Part shown: in pieces, positions 10,740-23,689 of the stretch | Numbering within the stretch: the stretch's first letter is position 1 | Layout: each line of letters starts with the position of its first letter | Assembly: GCF_000003855.2 (NCBI RefSeq) | Contig: NW_003101668.1 | Span: 1,377,720-1,441,719 of the forward strand | Reading direction: 5' to 3' | Origin: Blastomyces gilchristii SLH14081 | Taxonomy: Eukaryota; Ascomycota; Eurotiomycetes; Onygenales; Ajellomycetaceae | DNA length: 64,000 nucleotides | Made by a program: the position numbers and the translations under genes | Notes under the pieces: generated by a model | The model's database searches: none | Seen by the model: only the letters and a program-made list of their open reading frames with translations | What the model was told of the DNA's origin: nothing

Positions 10740-13300
10740 TGAATTCATTTCTTTTACTTCTATTGAAGATTCACAAACTCTTTAAGAAATTATCATGAAT
10801 TACAAAGTCTATGTTATTTACAATTTAATACAGAATACTGTCTTTCAATTATGATAAATAATTACTTCATTCTTCACATCTGATTTCAGGTCATGAAATT
10901 TATGAAAAACTCAATATAAATATCAAGATAAACTATGAAATAATTATTAACAGATTATATTATAGATTACTGAAGCATCATCTCTCTGCTGTAATTACTA
11001 TAGCTTTATTCAGAAATATTCATCATAAACTCATTATAACTCTGAAGAAATTTCTTAATATCTGAAGTTATCAGAATGCAGATAATAAAAGAAAAATAAT
11101 CAGAAAATTACTTCTGAGCTGATAAGTTACTTTATCAGATAATGATTTTTAATAATACTAACTTTCTAGTTTGAAGAAAATTATATTAAAATAATTATAT
11201 ATTAGTACTCTGATTCTACAACTCTTATCTGATAACTTCTGTGAATAATTACTTTATATATATATATTGCTGAATCTTTCTCTTCAATTGATTGAAAACT
11301 CTGAATTGAATACTTCTTTAAATACTTAAATCAAATCTTCATATTTCACATCAATCATGTCTTCAGTTCAATCTCAAGACACACTACAAAGTTGATATAT
11401 AATATCTAGAATCAGAGTTGAACAATCATCAAAGAGTGTCTCTCACAGTGAATATATAAACTAGTATAAACAATCTTACATTTATAAGAGTTTCATATTA
11501 TTATATTAATGAGAACTGACTTATTAAGAAATATTAATTGAATTTAAATCATTGATCAGTAGTTATACTGAGAATTATATAACAGAGATATTAATAACTG
11601 TGATTAAAAATAACTATTAAGATATTAGTCTCAGTCTTCTTATAATTATAACTGATAATACTGTGAATAACTGTACTATGATGAAGAGCTTAGAGTAAAA
11701 ATTGACTTTAGATTTCTGAAATAATAAACAAGATTATATTCTCTGCATTACTCATATGATTTAACTTGTAATATAAACACTGATAAAGAATCTGAATATT
11801 GAGATGAAGAATAATGAAATGACTGATTCTTAAGATAAGAATGAGAGAACAGTGATTACTTAAATAACTTTTATATTCACTCTATAAAAATAATGTTTTT
11901 TTGATAACACTTTTTAATATTGTTTTTTAATAATGCTTTTTGATAACACTACTGTTAATTTTTAAATAGATTGACTAATAATTTAAATATCATAGATTTA
12001 AAACATTACTAATATGATTTATATCTTCTTTAAATAATAATAATGATTTCATAATATTTAATAAATAAGTAAATCAGTCACATCACTGAATATGATACAG
12101 AATGTTAGAATATGATACAGTTTAATATATAAGATAACTGTTCAGACTCTTTGATTATATTAGATAATTAATTATTAAGTACAATACTCTGATTAGAAAA
12201 AGATTCAGATATTAAAACTTTCTGATATGAAGTAAACTCATTTGAAATATATGATTAATTTACTATTTTACTTTTATAAGATAATTAAGATAGTTATAAT
12301 TACTTATACATCAATACTGCAGTCAGTCTGATAAATATGTAACAGTTTATTTTACTTATCTTAAGAAGTAGTTGAATCATGTAAGAAGAAATTCAGTCTG
12401 AGATAATACTATAGCACAGGCTATTATTACTGTAAGAAATAAACTGATATATTACTATAGTAAAAACTGAACAATCTTTTGCAGAGTACTATACTATAGC
12501 AGCTCTACTAGATCTCTTCTATTAAGTTAATATCTACACTTCTCAAGATTGAATAGAGAAGAAATGAAACTTATATATTAAATTAATCTAAGACTTATAT
12601 TATAATATTATATCTTCCATTATACTCATATGNNNNNNNNNNNNNNNNNNNNNNNNNNNNNNNNNNNNNNNNNNNNNNNNNNNNNNNNNNNNNNNNNNNN
12701 NNNNNNNNNNNNNNNNNNNNNNNNNNNNNNNNNNNNNNNNNNNNNNNNNNNNNNNNNNNNNNNNNNNNNNNNNNNNNNNNNNNNNNNNNNNNNNNNNNNN
12801 NNNNNNNNNNNNNNNNNNNNNNNNNNNNNNNNNNNNNNNNNNNNNNNNNNNNNNNNNNNNNNNNNNNNNNNNNNNNNNNNNNNNNNNNNNNNNNNNNNNN
12901 NNNNNNNNNNNNNNNNNNNNNNNNNNNNNNNNNNNNNNNNNNNNNNNNNNNNNNNNNNNNNNNNNNTTTATTCGATATTGCGTTTTGAGATTCTGCAGAC
13001 TTCCGTGCATTAGATATAACTGTCTCGTTAGTGGCCATCGTTGTTTGCACGTTGTGTTAGATATTTCTATAAGGCTAACTTTGGGAATGACTGCTATATA
13101 TTGATTGAACTGAAAATCAGATACACTATATACTTATAAAACTGAATTTAATTACTATCTTCAAGATAATCTGATAACTTTACACACTAAATCAATTCTA
13201 GAGTTATAAAAAAATTATTAAGAGTATATATTTAACTGTTACACTGATAGTATATGATATTCTGATAATTTCATTAACAGAGATGAGAATAAAGTAAAAG
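10740..13300 (+). pseudogene. hAT transposase (decayed), X1
   Basis: The frame carries several hAT-family signatures despite many stops. Around 11590-11700 there is a TGNYITEI-like segment (read with a stop repaired) followed by ITDN.VNNCTMM, resembling the conserved fungal hAT block around the second catalytic Asp. At 11741-11770 is a CITHMI motif, the counterpart of the RC.GHxIN box. At 12481-12520 is an AEYYTIAALLD block, matching the Y-A-A-x-x-L-x-P region. A fungal-type intron acceptor (TTTCAG) occurs near 10890. The C-terminal dimerisation region should lie after 12600, where an assembly gap intervenes. hAT transposases cut and paste elements with 8-bp duplications, which fits the ends seen here. 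Confidence 0.75.
12633..12966. other. Assembly gap (334 N) with a less mutated flank
   Basis: A run of 334 Ns inside the hAT transposase. The right flank, 12967-13075, contains several CpG dinucleotides and does not align with the matching region of X2 (about 32540-32700), unlike the sequence from about 13080 onward. Reading frames that cross the Ns are meaningless. Confidence 0.95.
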
Positions 13301-13812
13301 TTTAACTCAAGCTAAGATATTTATTACTATCATTAGAGACAATTATAAGAAGAAATAATCAAGAAACTCATAATTATAAAACATAGAATTATCAGACAGT
13401 TTAATATCTCTAATCACAGTATATCAAAAAAGTATAGTTTTTATAAGAAAGTGAAGAATAAACTTGTATAAGAATGTATTTAGTTGTTTCATAAGTGTTA
13501 TCAATAATCATAATCAAATTCTGATTATATAAGCAATCACTGAATACACTGAATGAGACTGAATTTAATCTTCAGTCTCAGTCTCATTCTAATTTTGAAA
13601 AAATAATCATCTTTCACTATTTATTCTGAGAAATTACTCTCATTTCACTGTTCTTGAATTAAATCCGGTCATTTTTCACATCATTTCTCAACAAAATGAT
13701 TCATTTTTAGATTTTTTTAATCCTTGATTCTGGTGAGACTCATACTAAGAAATGTATGAGATCAGATCAAATGAGATCAAATATGCAATTCATGATCCCG
13801 GCGGTTAGTCTA

Positions 13813-15716
13813 GATGAGACTGTAGCTAGCTGTATAATATCACATTATAGACAGTGAGTATAATACAGTAAAGAGCAGTTTCAAAGTAACAGACTTGTAA
13901 ATAAGTCAGATTGCAGAAGAAAAAGAGATTTAAAGTGAAATTTAACTATCTACATTAGTTTAATCACAGAGATAACAGAGAATAAAGTATCTGAAATATT
14001 CATATATATATGAGATTAAGCTATCTTAATCTCTGAGAATGCTCAGAGATTGAGTAAGATTAGTTTTAATAAGCTATTTACTATAGTAGTCTAAGTGAGT
14101 GAAGAGATAGTATAATATATGAGACAGAGCTATAAGAGATAAAAGGTGCTGAATCTAGTCACTGAATGCTGTATTATATAGAGATTATATAAGAGTGATA
14201 AATAGCAGATTAAGAAAAATTATAAGAAAAGAAAAGAGATGATTTAAGAAAGAGATAATGAATTAATTACTAACTATAAGAGTTAGCTGTAAAAGAAAAA
14301 TAATATTATATCTCATCTCTTTTCATATATCACATGTTTAATCTATTTTCAATGTCACATCATCTGTAAAATGCTAAAAATAAAAAGAAAATTTCAAAAC
14401 TTGATATCTGTAAGATATTTAGAGCTGTAAGCAGCTCTTATAATAATACTATACATGTGTCTGATTTCTCTACTGCTCTGTGTGTAGCATTAATGTTATT
14501 CATTACAAGATTGACTGAAATACTAATATAGAAATATATATATATGTGTGTAGAAAAATTAAAGAAGAGTATAAGACCTGCAGAATCAGAAGTTAGAGTA
14601 GAGAGAGTAAAGACAGAGAAGACTGTAGAAGAGAGTGCAGATAGACGAAATAAGTAATAATAAGAGTTACTCAGAGCTGAATACTTATAACTCAGTATGT
14701 ATATAATCTTCTTTACAGAGAAGAAAGAGAAAATGATAAGAGAAGTGTAAGAGTGAAAGAGAGTAGTCTCAGCAGTGTTATTATCTTTGAAAATTAAAAT
14801 AATCTCTGATACTAAAGTAACTAAGAATTATTATTAGTGTATAAAACTGTAAAATCAGAGATAAAAACAGTTACTGAATGAATATCTACTAGTCTTGAAA
14901 TTATACACATAATTTCAACACACACAATACTTCTCAGAAAGAGAGAGAGAGATATGAGAGAATGTAAAAAGTAGAATACAGTATATAAATAGCTTATTTT
15001 CATGATAATATTTTAGACAAGATATATAAGCCTTGTACTCACAGATGTAAAAGAGTACAATATTTATATTCTTATTTCTGAAAACATGAATATTCTTCAT
15101 CTGTATCATGAAGTTAGATGATAGATGCTAGAGAATAGACTGATACAGATCTATGAATCTCAAAGAAATTTACCAGAGCAGATGTACGTATAATATTGAA
15201 TTTAATAGTTATAAAAAGTTTCTTGATATCTGTAGACATTATAACTTTATACCTGTTAAAACTCATAACAATTTCTTCTAGAAAAATTAGTGTTAGAAGA
15301 AAAGACTTACACTCTTAACACTGTTAAAGAGAGAAGTAATTGTCAGATATAAATGTATAATTACTTTATTATAAATATTTAAAATGAATGTAATAATCAG
15401 TGTTCATAACTGAGCTTTAAATAGTTGTGTTATACACAGTCTTTGTACAATAAATCATTCTAGAGATTGATAAAAAGAGTGAGAGTGTATGCACTGAAAA
15501 ATGTAGTTTATCAAGCCTATGCAGTATCTTCTTGAAATGAGAAGAGCTGAGAGCAGTGACAGAGGAAGAGGCAGAGAGAGCGGAAGTAGCAGAGGTAAAA
15601 GTAGTAAGAGCAGAAGAACTGAACGCAGAGGCAAGTGTAGAAGATTAAGAAGAAGTGACAGAGAGAGAAGAAAAAGCAGAAGAGAATACAGAAGACTCAG
15701 TTATATTATTATTATT
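13813..15716 (+). mobile_element. Gypsy B1, segment between pol and 3' LTR
   Basis: B1 resumes after hAT X1 at the duplicated GATGAGAC. The segment aligns with B2 from about 57908 down to 56050 (- strand). In family B this region lies downstream of pol and carries a spliced gene on the strand opposite pol. It ends at the AGACTCAGTTATAT duplication of the chimeric LINE insertion; B1 continues at 24442. Confidence 0.8.
14480..15716 (-). pseudogene. Antisense spliced cysteine-cluster gene of family B, copy 1 (decayed)
   Basis: Degraded copy of the + strand gene at 55670-57425 in B2. Several features are preserved. The segment 15109-14915 begins MIQMKNIHVFRNKN as in B2. The Cys-cluster region is present but has lost cysteines to Tyr (C..C reads CLKYYHEN where B2 has CLRCHCEN). 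Splice sites persist: donor GTAAGT near 15320, donor GTACAT near 15190, acceptor TCTCTAG near 15130, donor GTAACT and acceptor TAATTCTTAG around 14870-14820, and acceptor TTTCAG near 14500. The 5' exons are split off by the LINE insertion; part continues at 24456-24539. Confidence 0.55.
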
Positions 15717-15766
15717 ATTATTATTCTTTAATTATAGATGTATGCAGTCAGAGACTATGACCTCTA

Positions 15767-15789
15767 CCTGAGAACTTCTAGTTCTCAGG
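15767..15789 (-). other. Conserved hairpin in LINE 3' UTR, copy 1
   Basis: Perfect 10-bp inverted repeat CCTGAGAACT / AGTTCTCAGG with a 3-nt loop, about 50 bp from the start of the TAA tail. The same stem is unchanged in the two other LINE copies (36743-36765 and 48903-48925), while neighbouring sequence varies. Confidence 0.8.
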
Positions 15790-16864
15790 GTTTTTCCTAT
15801 ATCTATAAAGTTAACTATTATACATTTATCAATTTCAGATATGTAAAATCAGAAAATTCCAGCTCAGAATATAAAAACTATTTACAAATTGCAGTTTTTT
15901 AACACCTTCTGATACTTTGAAATCATTTGATAATATCATGACAAAAGAAAAGAGAACACAGTCTTAAAGATAGATATATTAAATAGATAGATAGAAAAGA
16001 ATAAAAACAGAAAAAGTAAAGTAAAGAGAGACTATAACAAATTAAAATTATCAAAGAATAGTGTATAGCTGTTTTAACAGACTATATCTAATCAATTTTC
16101 ATCTCTTTATAATCAGATATTTCTGAATTCAGCTGTTTTCTTATAGCTGCTTGAGTTTCTGATAGAAAGTCTATTAAGTATTTAATTCCTGTCTCAGTTG
16201 AGAATAAGAACCTTATATTTAATTAATTTAAATCATACTTCTTCTTTAATCTGACTCTGAGACTATTGTATAATGTATAATATATTACAATATACTCAGA
16301 ATTTTCATTTGTATTGCAGAATGACCATTCTATTGAATCAAATCTATTATCAAATCTTTATATATAAGATTTAAAATAATCATGTTCTAGTTTCAGCTGA
16401 ATTATAGATGAGAATATTTTCTTTTTACATTTAATTGACCAAGGTTTTCACTTAAATTTTATCTCAAATCTTGAATAATGTATACTCTTCTTTTATTTCT
16501 GCCAGCTTTTATTTCATTTGTTTAAATAACATTCTTTTATCTTTCTCTTTATAAAGATCAGAACACTGTTTCTTGAATAGATCTGCTTAATTCTGAACTC
16601 TTTTTTACTGCTGAATCAGTCAATTCGTTGACATGAATATTCATGTGAGAAGAAGCTTAGGGCAGATGATTTATCAGTTTTAATAATCTTCTCTTTTAAA
16701 TCTTTATAACAGAATTTAAAATCAGTTCAAGATTTATTTGATTATTATAAATCTGACTAATTTTAAGTCATTTCAAAGCAGCTTGACTCTCAGAGAATAT
16801 TCATATCTCTTTCAAGTTATTTCCTCTTTTATAAGATTTTATCTTAATAAGTTTGAAAGCTTTT

Positions 16865-17156
16865 TGTGGCGGGCTGCGCCCGATCATAATATAGACTATT
16901 TCATTACACTTCATAGATTCCGCCGAAAGCTCCGATTCTCAGTCATTCTCAATCGCTGATCCTCAGCTGAAAAACCTATGGAATTCCTATTCTTCTGCCC
17001 CGAAGCTCCGCCGCGTACACCACTATGTACATGTATACATATTCACTCTGATCACTGATTCTTACACTTTCTCTTTCTTTTCCTTCTTTAACATTTTTCA
17101 CTTTGTATTATAAGATCTATATATTATACTGATCTATTCAGTGTAGGCCTCTTACA
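16865..17156 (+). repeat. 5' LTR of Gypsy A3
   Basis: The 292-bp LTR runs TGTGGCGGGCTGCGCC to CCTCTTACA. Its first ~20 bases and several CpGs are less mutated than those of its 3' partner. Confidence 0.92.
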
Positions 17157-17459
17157 CTTGAAAAACATTCGTTGTTTTCTTATTAGAAATGATTACTCAG
17201 TGAGAAGATATCTGAATGTGTAAAAATGTGTAAGAAATAGAAAAATAATCAATCAGTTAAGTGAACACTAAGTTCTCAGATAGAAGTATACTCATCAGTC
17301 ACTCTGACTCTGTAACAAGATCTTATAAAGAGAATGTTAGTGAAAGATCTGAGAGTTCTGACACTCTAGATGTATGAGATATTCATATGATTACACTTCT
17401 TCAGATTTCACAGATATCATAAGTCTGATAAATGATATAATCATGTCTAACAATAATAT

Positions 17460-18566
17460 GAAAGAACTCTCAAATGCGAAATATTAGAAATACAATAATA
17501 ATAAATAGCTGATATGCACACAAATCAATAACACTAATATGAGAAAATTCAATAATTAAATCAACAAGAAACTCATGCAATTTCAACACTGACAGAATTG
17601 AATACAATGCAAGTACTGAAAGAATGCTTAGATATTTCTGCATATTTTAATATCTCTGATCTCACTCTCTACTTATCATGAAGATTGAAAATGCTTATGA
17701 AACTAAGTGTAGATGAAGATGTCATCAGTTCACTAATTAATCAAGATTAATATATTAATAAATGATTGAAGAATTATATGAAAAAGAAGTTTTATTCATG
17801 AATAAAAGCATGTAAACCAGTGTTGTGAATATCTGATAATATTATCAAATATCTTGACATTCTGTTTCAAGACACTGTCATACAACAGAAAGTATTAGAT
17901 TCATTACAGAGTATCTGACAGAGAAACACTTCTCTTATAACATTCATTTCTGACTTCAACATCAAGATTCTAAAAGCAGATAATTAATCTTGAGAGAATT
18001 AAATGAAGATTAGCATGCTTAAGAAGACATTAACTTTTGAACTCTTACAGACTCTTATAAGTGTAAATAAAGACCTGACTTATGAAGGCTTCTGCACACG
18101 ACTCTGAACATTGAATAACTGTCTTATCAAGCTCAAGAGTATACAGAATAGTAGTAGAAGATATTACATCTCAGTCACTCATACACCTGCACTGAAGAAT
18201 AATAACAATAATGCAGATGTCATGAACTGAGTAGACTTGAATATCTATATACAAGCAAGAGTCTCTGCTGTCTGAACAGACTTCTGAGTCTCTGAGATCA
18301 TTCTCAAAGAAGTCGCTGATTGATGTCAATGAGAGATGTGTATCAATTGTAATTAATTAGAATATATCACTTTCAACTGCTGATCAGCCTATGTATCTTC
18401 TTATTTTAAAGAAAGATTAACATTAGCAGTGCATGTCAACCACATTGCATTGAAGAATGATTTGAAAGATAACTATGAAGATGTTCTGATGAAACAGGGA
18501 AAAGATTAGCTTCTATTCAAGTTTATAAACAGAAGCTTGAAGAGATCAGATAATAATAATTTGAAG
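17460..18566 (+). pseudogene. Gypsy A3 gag (decayed)
   Basis: Decayed gag aligned with A2 gag (33709-34840). A zinc knuckle lies at about 18341-18382: CINCN..EYITFNC, a CX2CX4HX4C pattern in which His is changed to Tyr. The N-terminal part is rich in Gln-derived stops (CAA to TAA), matching the Gln-rich start of A2 gag. Multiple stops exclude function. Confidence 0.7.
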
Positions 18567-18571
18567 AGAAA

Positions 18572-19832
18572 ATGATAATGAATGTGATTCTTGTACCTAC
18601 TGTAATTAATAACATGTATAATATGAAAGCCATGATAGACAGTGATCTATTCTATTATACAATGATTAGATCTTCAGTTGTAAGATGTTACAATCTTCAG
18701 TATATCTTCTTATCAAAACCTCAAGTTCTTATAGAATTTGATAACTTAAAAGACATTTGTACCTATTATATGATGAAGTTAATCATAGATGTTATCAACA
18801 TGAAGATATCTACACATATAAAGTTAATAATCTTGATTATAATTTTATGTTAGAACTGGTCTGACTATCTGAACAAGGCATCTTATTGAATACTTAAAAT
18901 AGAAGCTTAATATTCTCTAACAATAATAGAATTCACAAAGATGATATTCATAAGACTATGAATCTTACACAGATATCTGTTAATGCTTATGAAATACTCT
19001 GAAAAAGAAGTTATTGATGAAATCACTGACAAAGTTATTAATAGCAGAATCATATATCAATCTATTTTATCAGTCTGACTGATATCAAGAAAGCTCTAGA
19101 GAAATTATCTTGTACTATAATAATAGATTCTCATATCAAACTCTCTCAATAATATTACAAATATCTAGATGTCTTTTGATAAGATAACATTATAAATATA
19201 TCTCTCTTACAAGACTCAGAAGTGAATCACAGTATTAAGTTAGAGAAGAAGAATGATAAAGACTCTGAATTATTATAATGCCTTCTTTATAACATGTTGT
19301 GAGATGAACTTCTTCTTCTTTGAAAGACACTCAATGATCTGATGAATAAAAAATTTATATATATCAGTAACTCTTCTACTGCAGTCTCTATTCTCTTTAC
19401 AAAGAAATCAGATAAAGAACTCTGATTCTGTGTAAATTATTGAAAATTAAACAGATTAATGAAGAAAGACTGTTATTCTTTATCTCTTATTAATGAAATT
19501 CTAGCTTGTATTGAACAAGCTCAATGATTTACAAAGCTAGATATTATCACTGCATTTTATAAGATTTATATTACTGAAGAAGATGAGTGACTTACAGTAT
19601 TCTAAATATAATATAATCTCTTTGAATAAGTAGTCACACTCTTCAGACTGATTAATGCTCTTAGTACACTTTAGAAGTATATCAACTGAACACTGAGATT
19701 TTCTTAATAAATTTGTATCTGTATATCTTAATAACATTCTCATCTTCACTAATAAGTTCAGAAAAGAATATCAAGAATATGTATAAAAGATATTATAATA
19801 ACTATAAGAAGCAGAACTACTGATAGATATAG

Positions 19833-19874
<42 letters not shown>

Positions 19875-22560
19875 ATTCTTTCATTATACTTATATACAAG
19901 TTAAGCTTATAATGAGTTCTTGTGTGATATTAAATACAGGTTAAGTATTAATTATATAGAAGGAAATACAGGTGTTGAGATCATGTCAAGATAATAAGAA
20001 TATAGAAAAATACAAAGAAGTAATAATTAGATACATACAATAATAACTTCTCAGCTCAGAAACATAGAGCAATTTATTGCAGTGATTTGTACATCTCTGT
20101 ATTTATTAAAAATCTGAGATGTCTGAGTTCTGAATTTAATGTATTCCCTGCGGGTTTCGAACCCACATGCCTTGGTTTCCCACGCCAAGGCGCTACTGAG
20201 TGGCCGCATTAACCATTCGGCCACCGAGGCACATAGACAAGTGTGATTTTTAAGATTAAAAGTTAAAATATCTAGACTTTATTCTAGAAGCTGGCAAGAA
20301 AATCTGAGTAAATTCTGAGAAGTCTCTGCTTTCTTTGAATAAGAGAGCATAACACTGTGAATGACGTATAAAGCTTCTTTGATTCATAATTCCAGAAGTG
20401 ATGTAGAGGAAACACGCAGATATTATCAGATGTGTAGATCTTCTGCGAACAACAAAGTATTTTAATGATTAGTGAATGCTGAAGCTGCATTTACACAGAT
20501 GAAGAAGATGTTCATTAATATCTCTCTACTAATAATATTCAATTCTGATTGTGAGACAGTTATTGAAACTCATTTCTCTGACTATGTCATAGAAGAAGCT
20601 ATATTGTAATATAATAATAAAGATATCTTATAATGATATATCTTTATATCTAAGAAACTGAGTTCTGCTGAATATAATTCTAAGATCTATGATAAGAAAC
20701 TTCTCACAATTATACACTATTTAGAAGAATAAGACTCTGAACTCTGAAGTGTCTCTGAATTGAGAATAATCACAGATTATATGAATTTTAAGTACTTTAT
20801 TACTATCTATAAACTTACTGAGTAATAGATGTGATAATCTGAGTTCTTAAGCGGCTTTTATTTTATAATACACTACTGTTTGAGCAGTCAGAACTTGATG
20901 ACAGATGCTCTTTCATAATCAGAGTAAGATATATCTTTCAATGTAACAGACACTCATTGAATGAACTGAGAACACTGACTCTTAGATCTGAAGATATTAA
21001 TTAATTAAGATAGAACAACTTCTGACATTATACACACTTCTTTAATTAGAACACTCTCTCTCTGAACTCACACTGACACTGATATCTTCACTTCTCTTAT
21101 ACTGAATGAACTGTGGCATATAGCAGCTCAGGCTGATGAACTTCTTCAGATTCTCACTGAAGCAGTATAACAAGAAGTGTCTTGATTCTCTTCAGAATTA
21201 CATATAAAGACTGACATCTTAGAATGTTTAATTAATAACAATAATACTCTGCAATTCTGTGAATGACACTGAGTTTCTCTCTCTGAACTCTTACACACTC
21301 AGATAATATAAGAGATGTATAACTTATATATAACTGAACATCTGAGTTGTGAATAACTATACTGAATAATCTTTCAAGAATTCTACTGATCTGAGATATT
21401 AAACAGTATCAGATGCTTTGTCTGAAACTGTAATTATTATTTCTTCATTATTTTATGAAAGAACTGTAGTAAAGATCTACTAAAATCACTCAATGTTTCT
21501 GATAGAATCTGATAAGATGTGATAATTAACTTCACTGTCAATCTCTCTAAGAGTAAGAGTTATAAGAATATTCTGATCATCATTGACTGATTGAGTAAAG
21601 ATGTGATATTGAAATCTTATAATAAGATAGACACTGAACAAGTCACTGAAGTCTTTCTATGAAGCTCATTCTATCAGATATATGAATTGCTGAGATCTAT
21701 AGTATCACATTCAGACTGTCAATTTATAAGTACTCTCTGAACATGAATCTGTCAAGTTCTCAAGATTATATACTATTTATCAACTGTCTATTGTTCTGAG
21801 ACTGATGATGTATCAGAATAGATAATTCAGACTGTAAAGAATTATCTTTATAAGTTCTGCAATTACTTATAAGATGATTGACATGATCTTCTTCTACATA
21901 TAGAGATTGTTATCAACAACTGAGATGCTGTCTCAACAGGTGTAAGTCTGTTCTTTCTTACATATAGTTATTATATGAAAGTAGTGAATCTTCTAGAAAT
22001 CATGCATTTCACACTGAACTCTTATAGTTCAATTCAGATTGCTGATAATATAGTAATGAAGCTCTGAGACATCTGTGACTGAGCAGAGATCTTGATGACA
22101 ACTGTGAAACAAGATTAAGAGAATTAAATCAATGTTAACTGAGATTCTGCTGAGTAATATAAGATAGAAGACTTGATGTAATTGAATCTTAAGAATATAC
22201 AGATCACATGTTCATCTTATATACTGAATTATCATTATATTAAGTATAAAGTGATGAAAGTTCTAGATAGTCACAACTACTGCCTTAATATATCATCAGA
22301 AATTTATAATGTCTTTTATACAAGCTTACTCTGCTACACTGTCACTGATCTGTTCCCTTCTTAACTGATTTTCAACTGACAGCTGCCAGAGATCATAGAA
22401 GAAGATAATGAACTTAAATGAGAGATTAAAGATATTCTTGATAAGAGATCTCACAGCTGCAGCTGATAATATCTTGTGAACTAAGTTGACTATAATCACC
22501 TGATCTGAACTCTAAGTTCTGTGTTATCTGAGACTACAGTTCTTGCCTGATAAGAACTAT
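18572..22560 (+). pseudogene. Gypsy A3 pol: protease, RT, RNase H, integrase, chromodomain (decayed)
   Basis: The domain order is complete. Protease is at 18572-18853, with the active-site triad D-S-G changed to D-S-D. RT is at about 19330-19790, with the catalytic Y-x-D-D box degraded to LNN near 19728-19740. RNase H is at about 20500-20930 after the SINE. Integrase is at about 21280-22360; its C-terminal block (NLKNIQ...YKV.KVLDSHNY) is open at 22182-22364. A chromodomain follows at about 22380-22520, recognisable from (W)EIKDILDKRS and the QYLV-V-Y pattern. Chromodomains of fungal chromoviruses bind histone marks such as H3K9me and direct integration to heterochromatin. Numerous stops make this copy inactive. 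Confidence 0.75.
19841..20230 (-). mobile_element. tRNA-derived SINE, copy c, inside A3
   Basis: 390-bp SINE on the - strand. The (ATT)n tail is at the left and the tRNA-like head at the right keeps the B box (GGTTTCGAACCC complement near 20150-20165) and the CCGCATTAACCATTCGGCCA complement of the A-box region. The 14-bp duplication is ATATAGATAAGTAT (19827-19840) and ACATAGACAAGTGT (20231-20244). A2 gives the empty site at 36085-36100. Confidence 0.9.
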
Positions 22561-22586
22561 ACACAATCAGAGAAGAGAGAGGCTAA

Positions 22587-22878
22587 TGTGACAGACTATA
22601 CTTAATCATCATATAGACTATTTTATTACACTTCATAGATTTCACTGAAAGCTCTGATTCTCAGTCATTCTTGATCACTGATTCTCAGCTGAAAAACTCA
22701 TGAAATTTCTATTCTTCTGTCTCAAAGCTCTGCTGTGTACATCACTGTGTACATGTATCAATATTCACTCTGATCACTGATTCTTGTACTTTCTCTTTCT
22801 TTTCCTTCTTTAATATTTTTCACTTTGTATTATAAGACCTATATATTATACTAATCTATTCAGTGTAGACCTCTTACA
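22587..22878 (+). repeat. 3' LTR of Gypsy A3
   Basis: 292 bp, beginning TGTGACAGACTATACT and ending CCTCTTACA. It matches the 5' LTR with many C-to-T and G-to-A differences, for example TGTGGCGGG to TGTGACAGA. Confidence 0.92.
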
Positions 22879-23689
22879 CTTTTACTATTATAAATAGTTC
22901 AGCATCAAAGACTTCAGATTAACAGCTCTAATTTCAGAAATCTAAGATGAAATTAATATTGTCTTCAGTATAAGCAATGCCTGCATCTAATCTGTTTACA
23001 CTCTTATTTTTTAAGTTATCTGAATAAATCAGAATAGAGTCTTTTATATTAATTGTAAAGATCTTCTTCAAATGCTGTTCATATTCTCTCTCTTTAGATA
23101 GTTCACTTATTTATAAGTCTATAAGAGATTTCAGCTTTTCTCTTCAGAGAGATATCTTCTCATAAGCAATTTTCTCAATATTTAATAAAGAAAATTAATT
23201 TTTAATCAGTGAATATAGTTTATACAGTTGAGAGAGTATTTTCTTTAAAGTACTATTCTCATTTTAATCAAGAAATCTATTTCAATTCAGTTTATTTTCT
23301 GAGTTAATTAATGAAAATGAAGAAGAGACTCTTTCTCTGATTATATAATTTAAGCTCATCTTCATGACTATCAGAGTATAGTTTATGCAGGTCTTTTTAA
23401 ATTGAATAGCAGAAGATGAAATTGAAGCTTTGATTTTCATTACTTTAATAGAAGATGATTTAAATACTTTCAGAATTCTTCTCAAAGCTCTGTTTTACAG
23501 ACTTTGAAAGATTTCAGTGAAATTATCTTAATTATTTCATCAAACTTGAACTTCATAATCATCTACTGAGATGATACAGACTATATATAATTATTTCATA
23601 GTCTGAAAGAATAGATCTCTCTCAGTATTTAATAGTCTGATTACACTCTTCAGTAGTCTCTCTGCCTTGATAATTGTTTGTTGAATATG

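Larger units (their letters stand above)
7193..13812 (+). mobile_element. hAT DNA transposon X1, near complete
   Basis: The 6,620-bp element starts TAGACTGACTGTG and ends with the complement of TAGACTAACCGCCGG. It is flanked by an 8-bp target duplication (AATAAGAC / GATGAGAC), the length typical of the hAT superfamily. It interrupts B1, and B2 supplies the empty site near 57905. It contains a transposase with hAT hallmarks on the + strand, an upstream Lys-rich ORF, a microsatellite, an A-rich tract and an inserted 504-bp MITE (7793-8296). A second, heavily interrupted copy, X2, starts at 24540. A 334-bp assembly gap lies inside. Confidence 0.88.
16865..22878 (+). mobile_element. Gypsy LTR retrotransposon A3, complete structure
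   Basis: Full-length family-A element on the + strand. It has two 292-bp LTRs, gag, pol and a polypurine stretch just before the 3' LTR (AGAGAAGAGAGAGGCTAA). A 5-bp duplication, CTTTT, flanks it at 16860-16864 and 22879-22883. The uninterrupted LINE at 37828-37860 gives the empty site. A SINE (19841-20230) sits between RT and RNase H. Without the SINE it is about 5.6 kb. All coding frames are broken by transition stops. Confidence 0.92.
16083..23689 (-). pseudogene. LINE ORF2 C-terminal part: RNase H and CCHC domains (decayed, split by A3)
   Basis: 5'-truncated remains of a LINE ORF2. The RNase H part (about 23050-22880, continuing at 16864) has the YSD box with the first catalytic Asp and a short ELF box with the Glu, as in RNase H-bearing Tad/I-type LINEs. 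Downstream the frame leads to a CX2C...H...C zinc motif best seen in the copy at 48122. The ORF ends near 16083 and a ~360-bp 3' UTR follows. The frame has many transition stops. No apurinic endonuclease or RT domain is present because the insertion is truncated. Confidence 0.65.

Noticed and set aside
12400..12470. A retroviral-type zinc knuckle (CYYCKK-like) suggesting a gag gene
   Set aside because: The required His and last Cys are absent, and the surrounding frame fits the hAT transposase with an AEYYTIAALLD block.
12595..13050. Long ORFs on both strands at the first gap
   Set aside because: They consist mostly of Ns; the few real codons at the ends carry no information.
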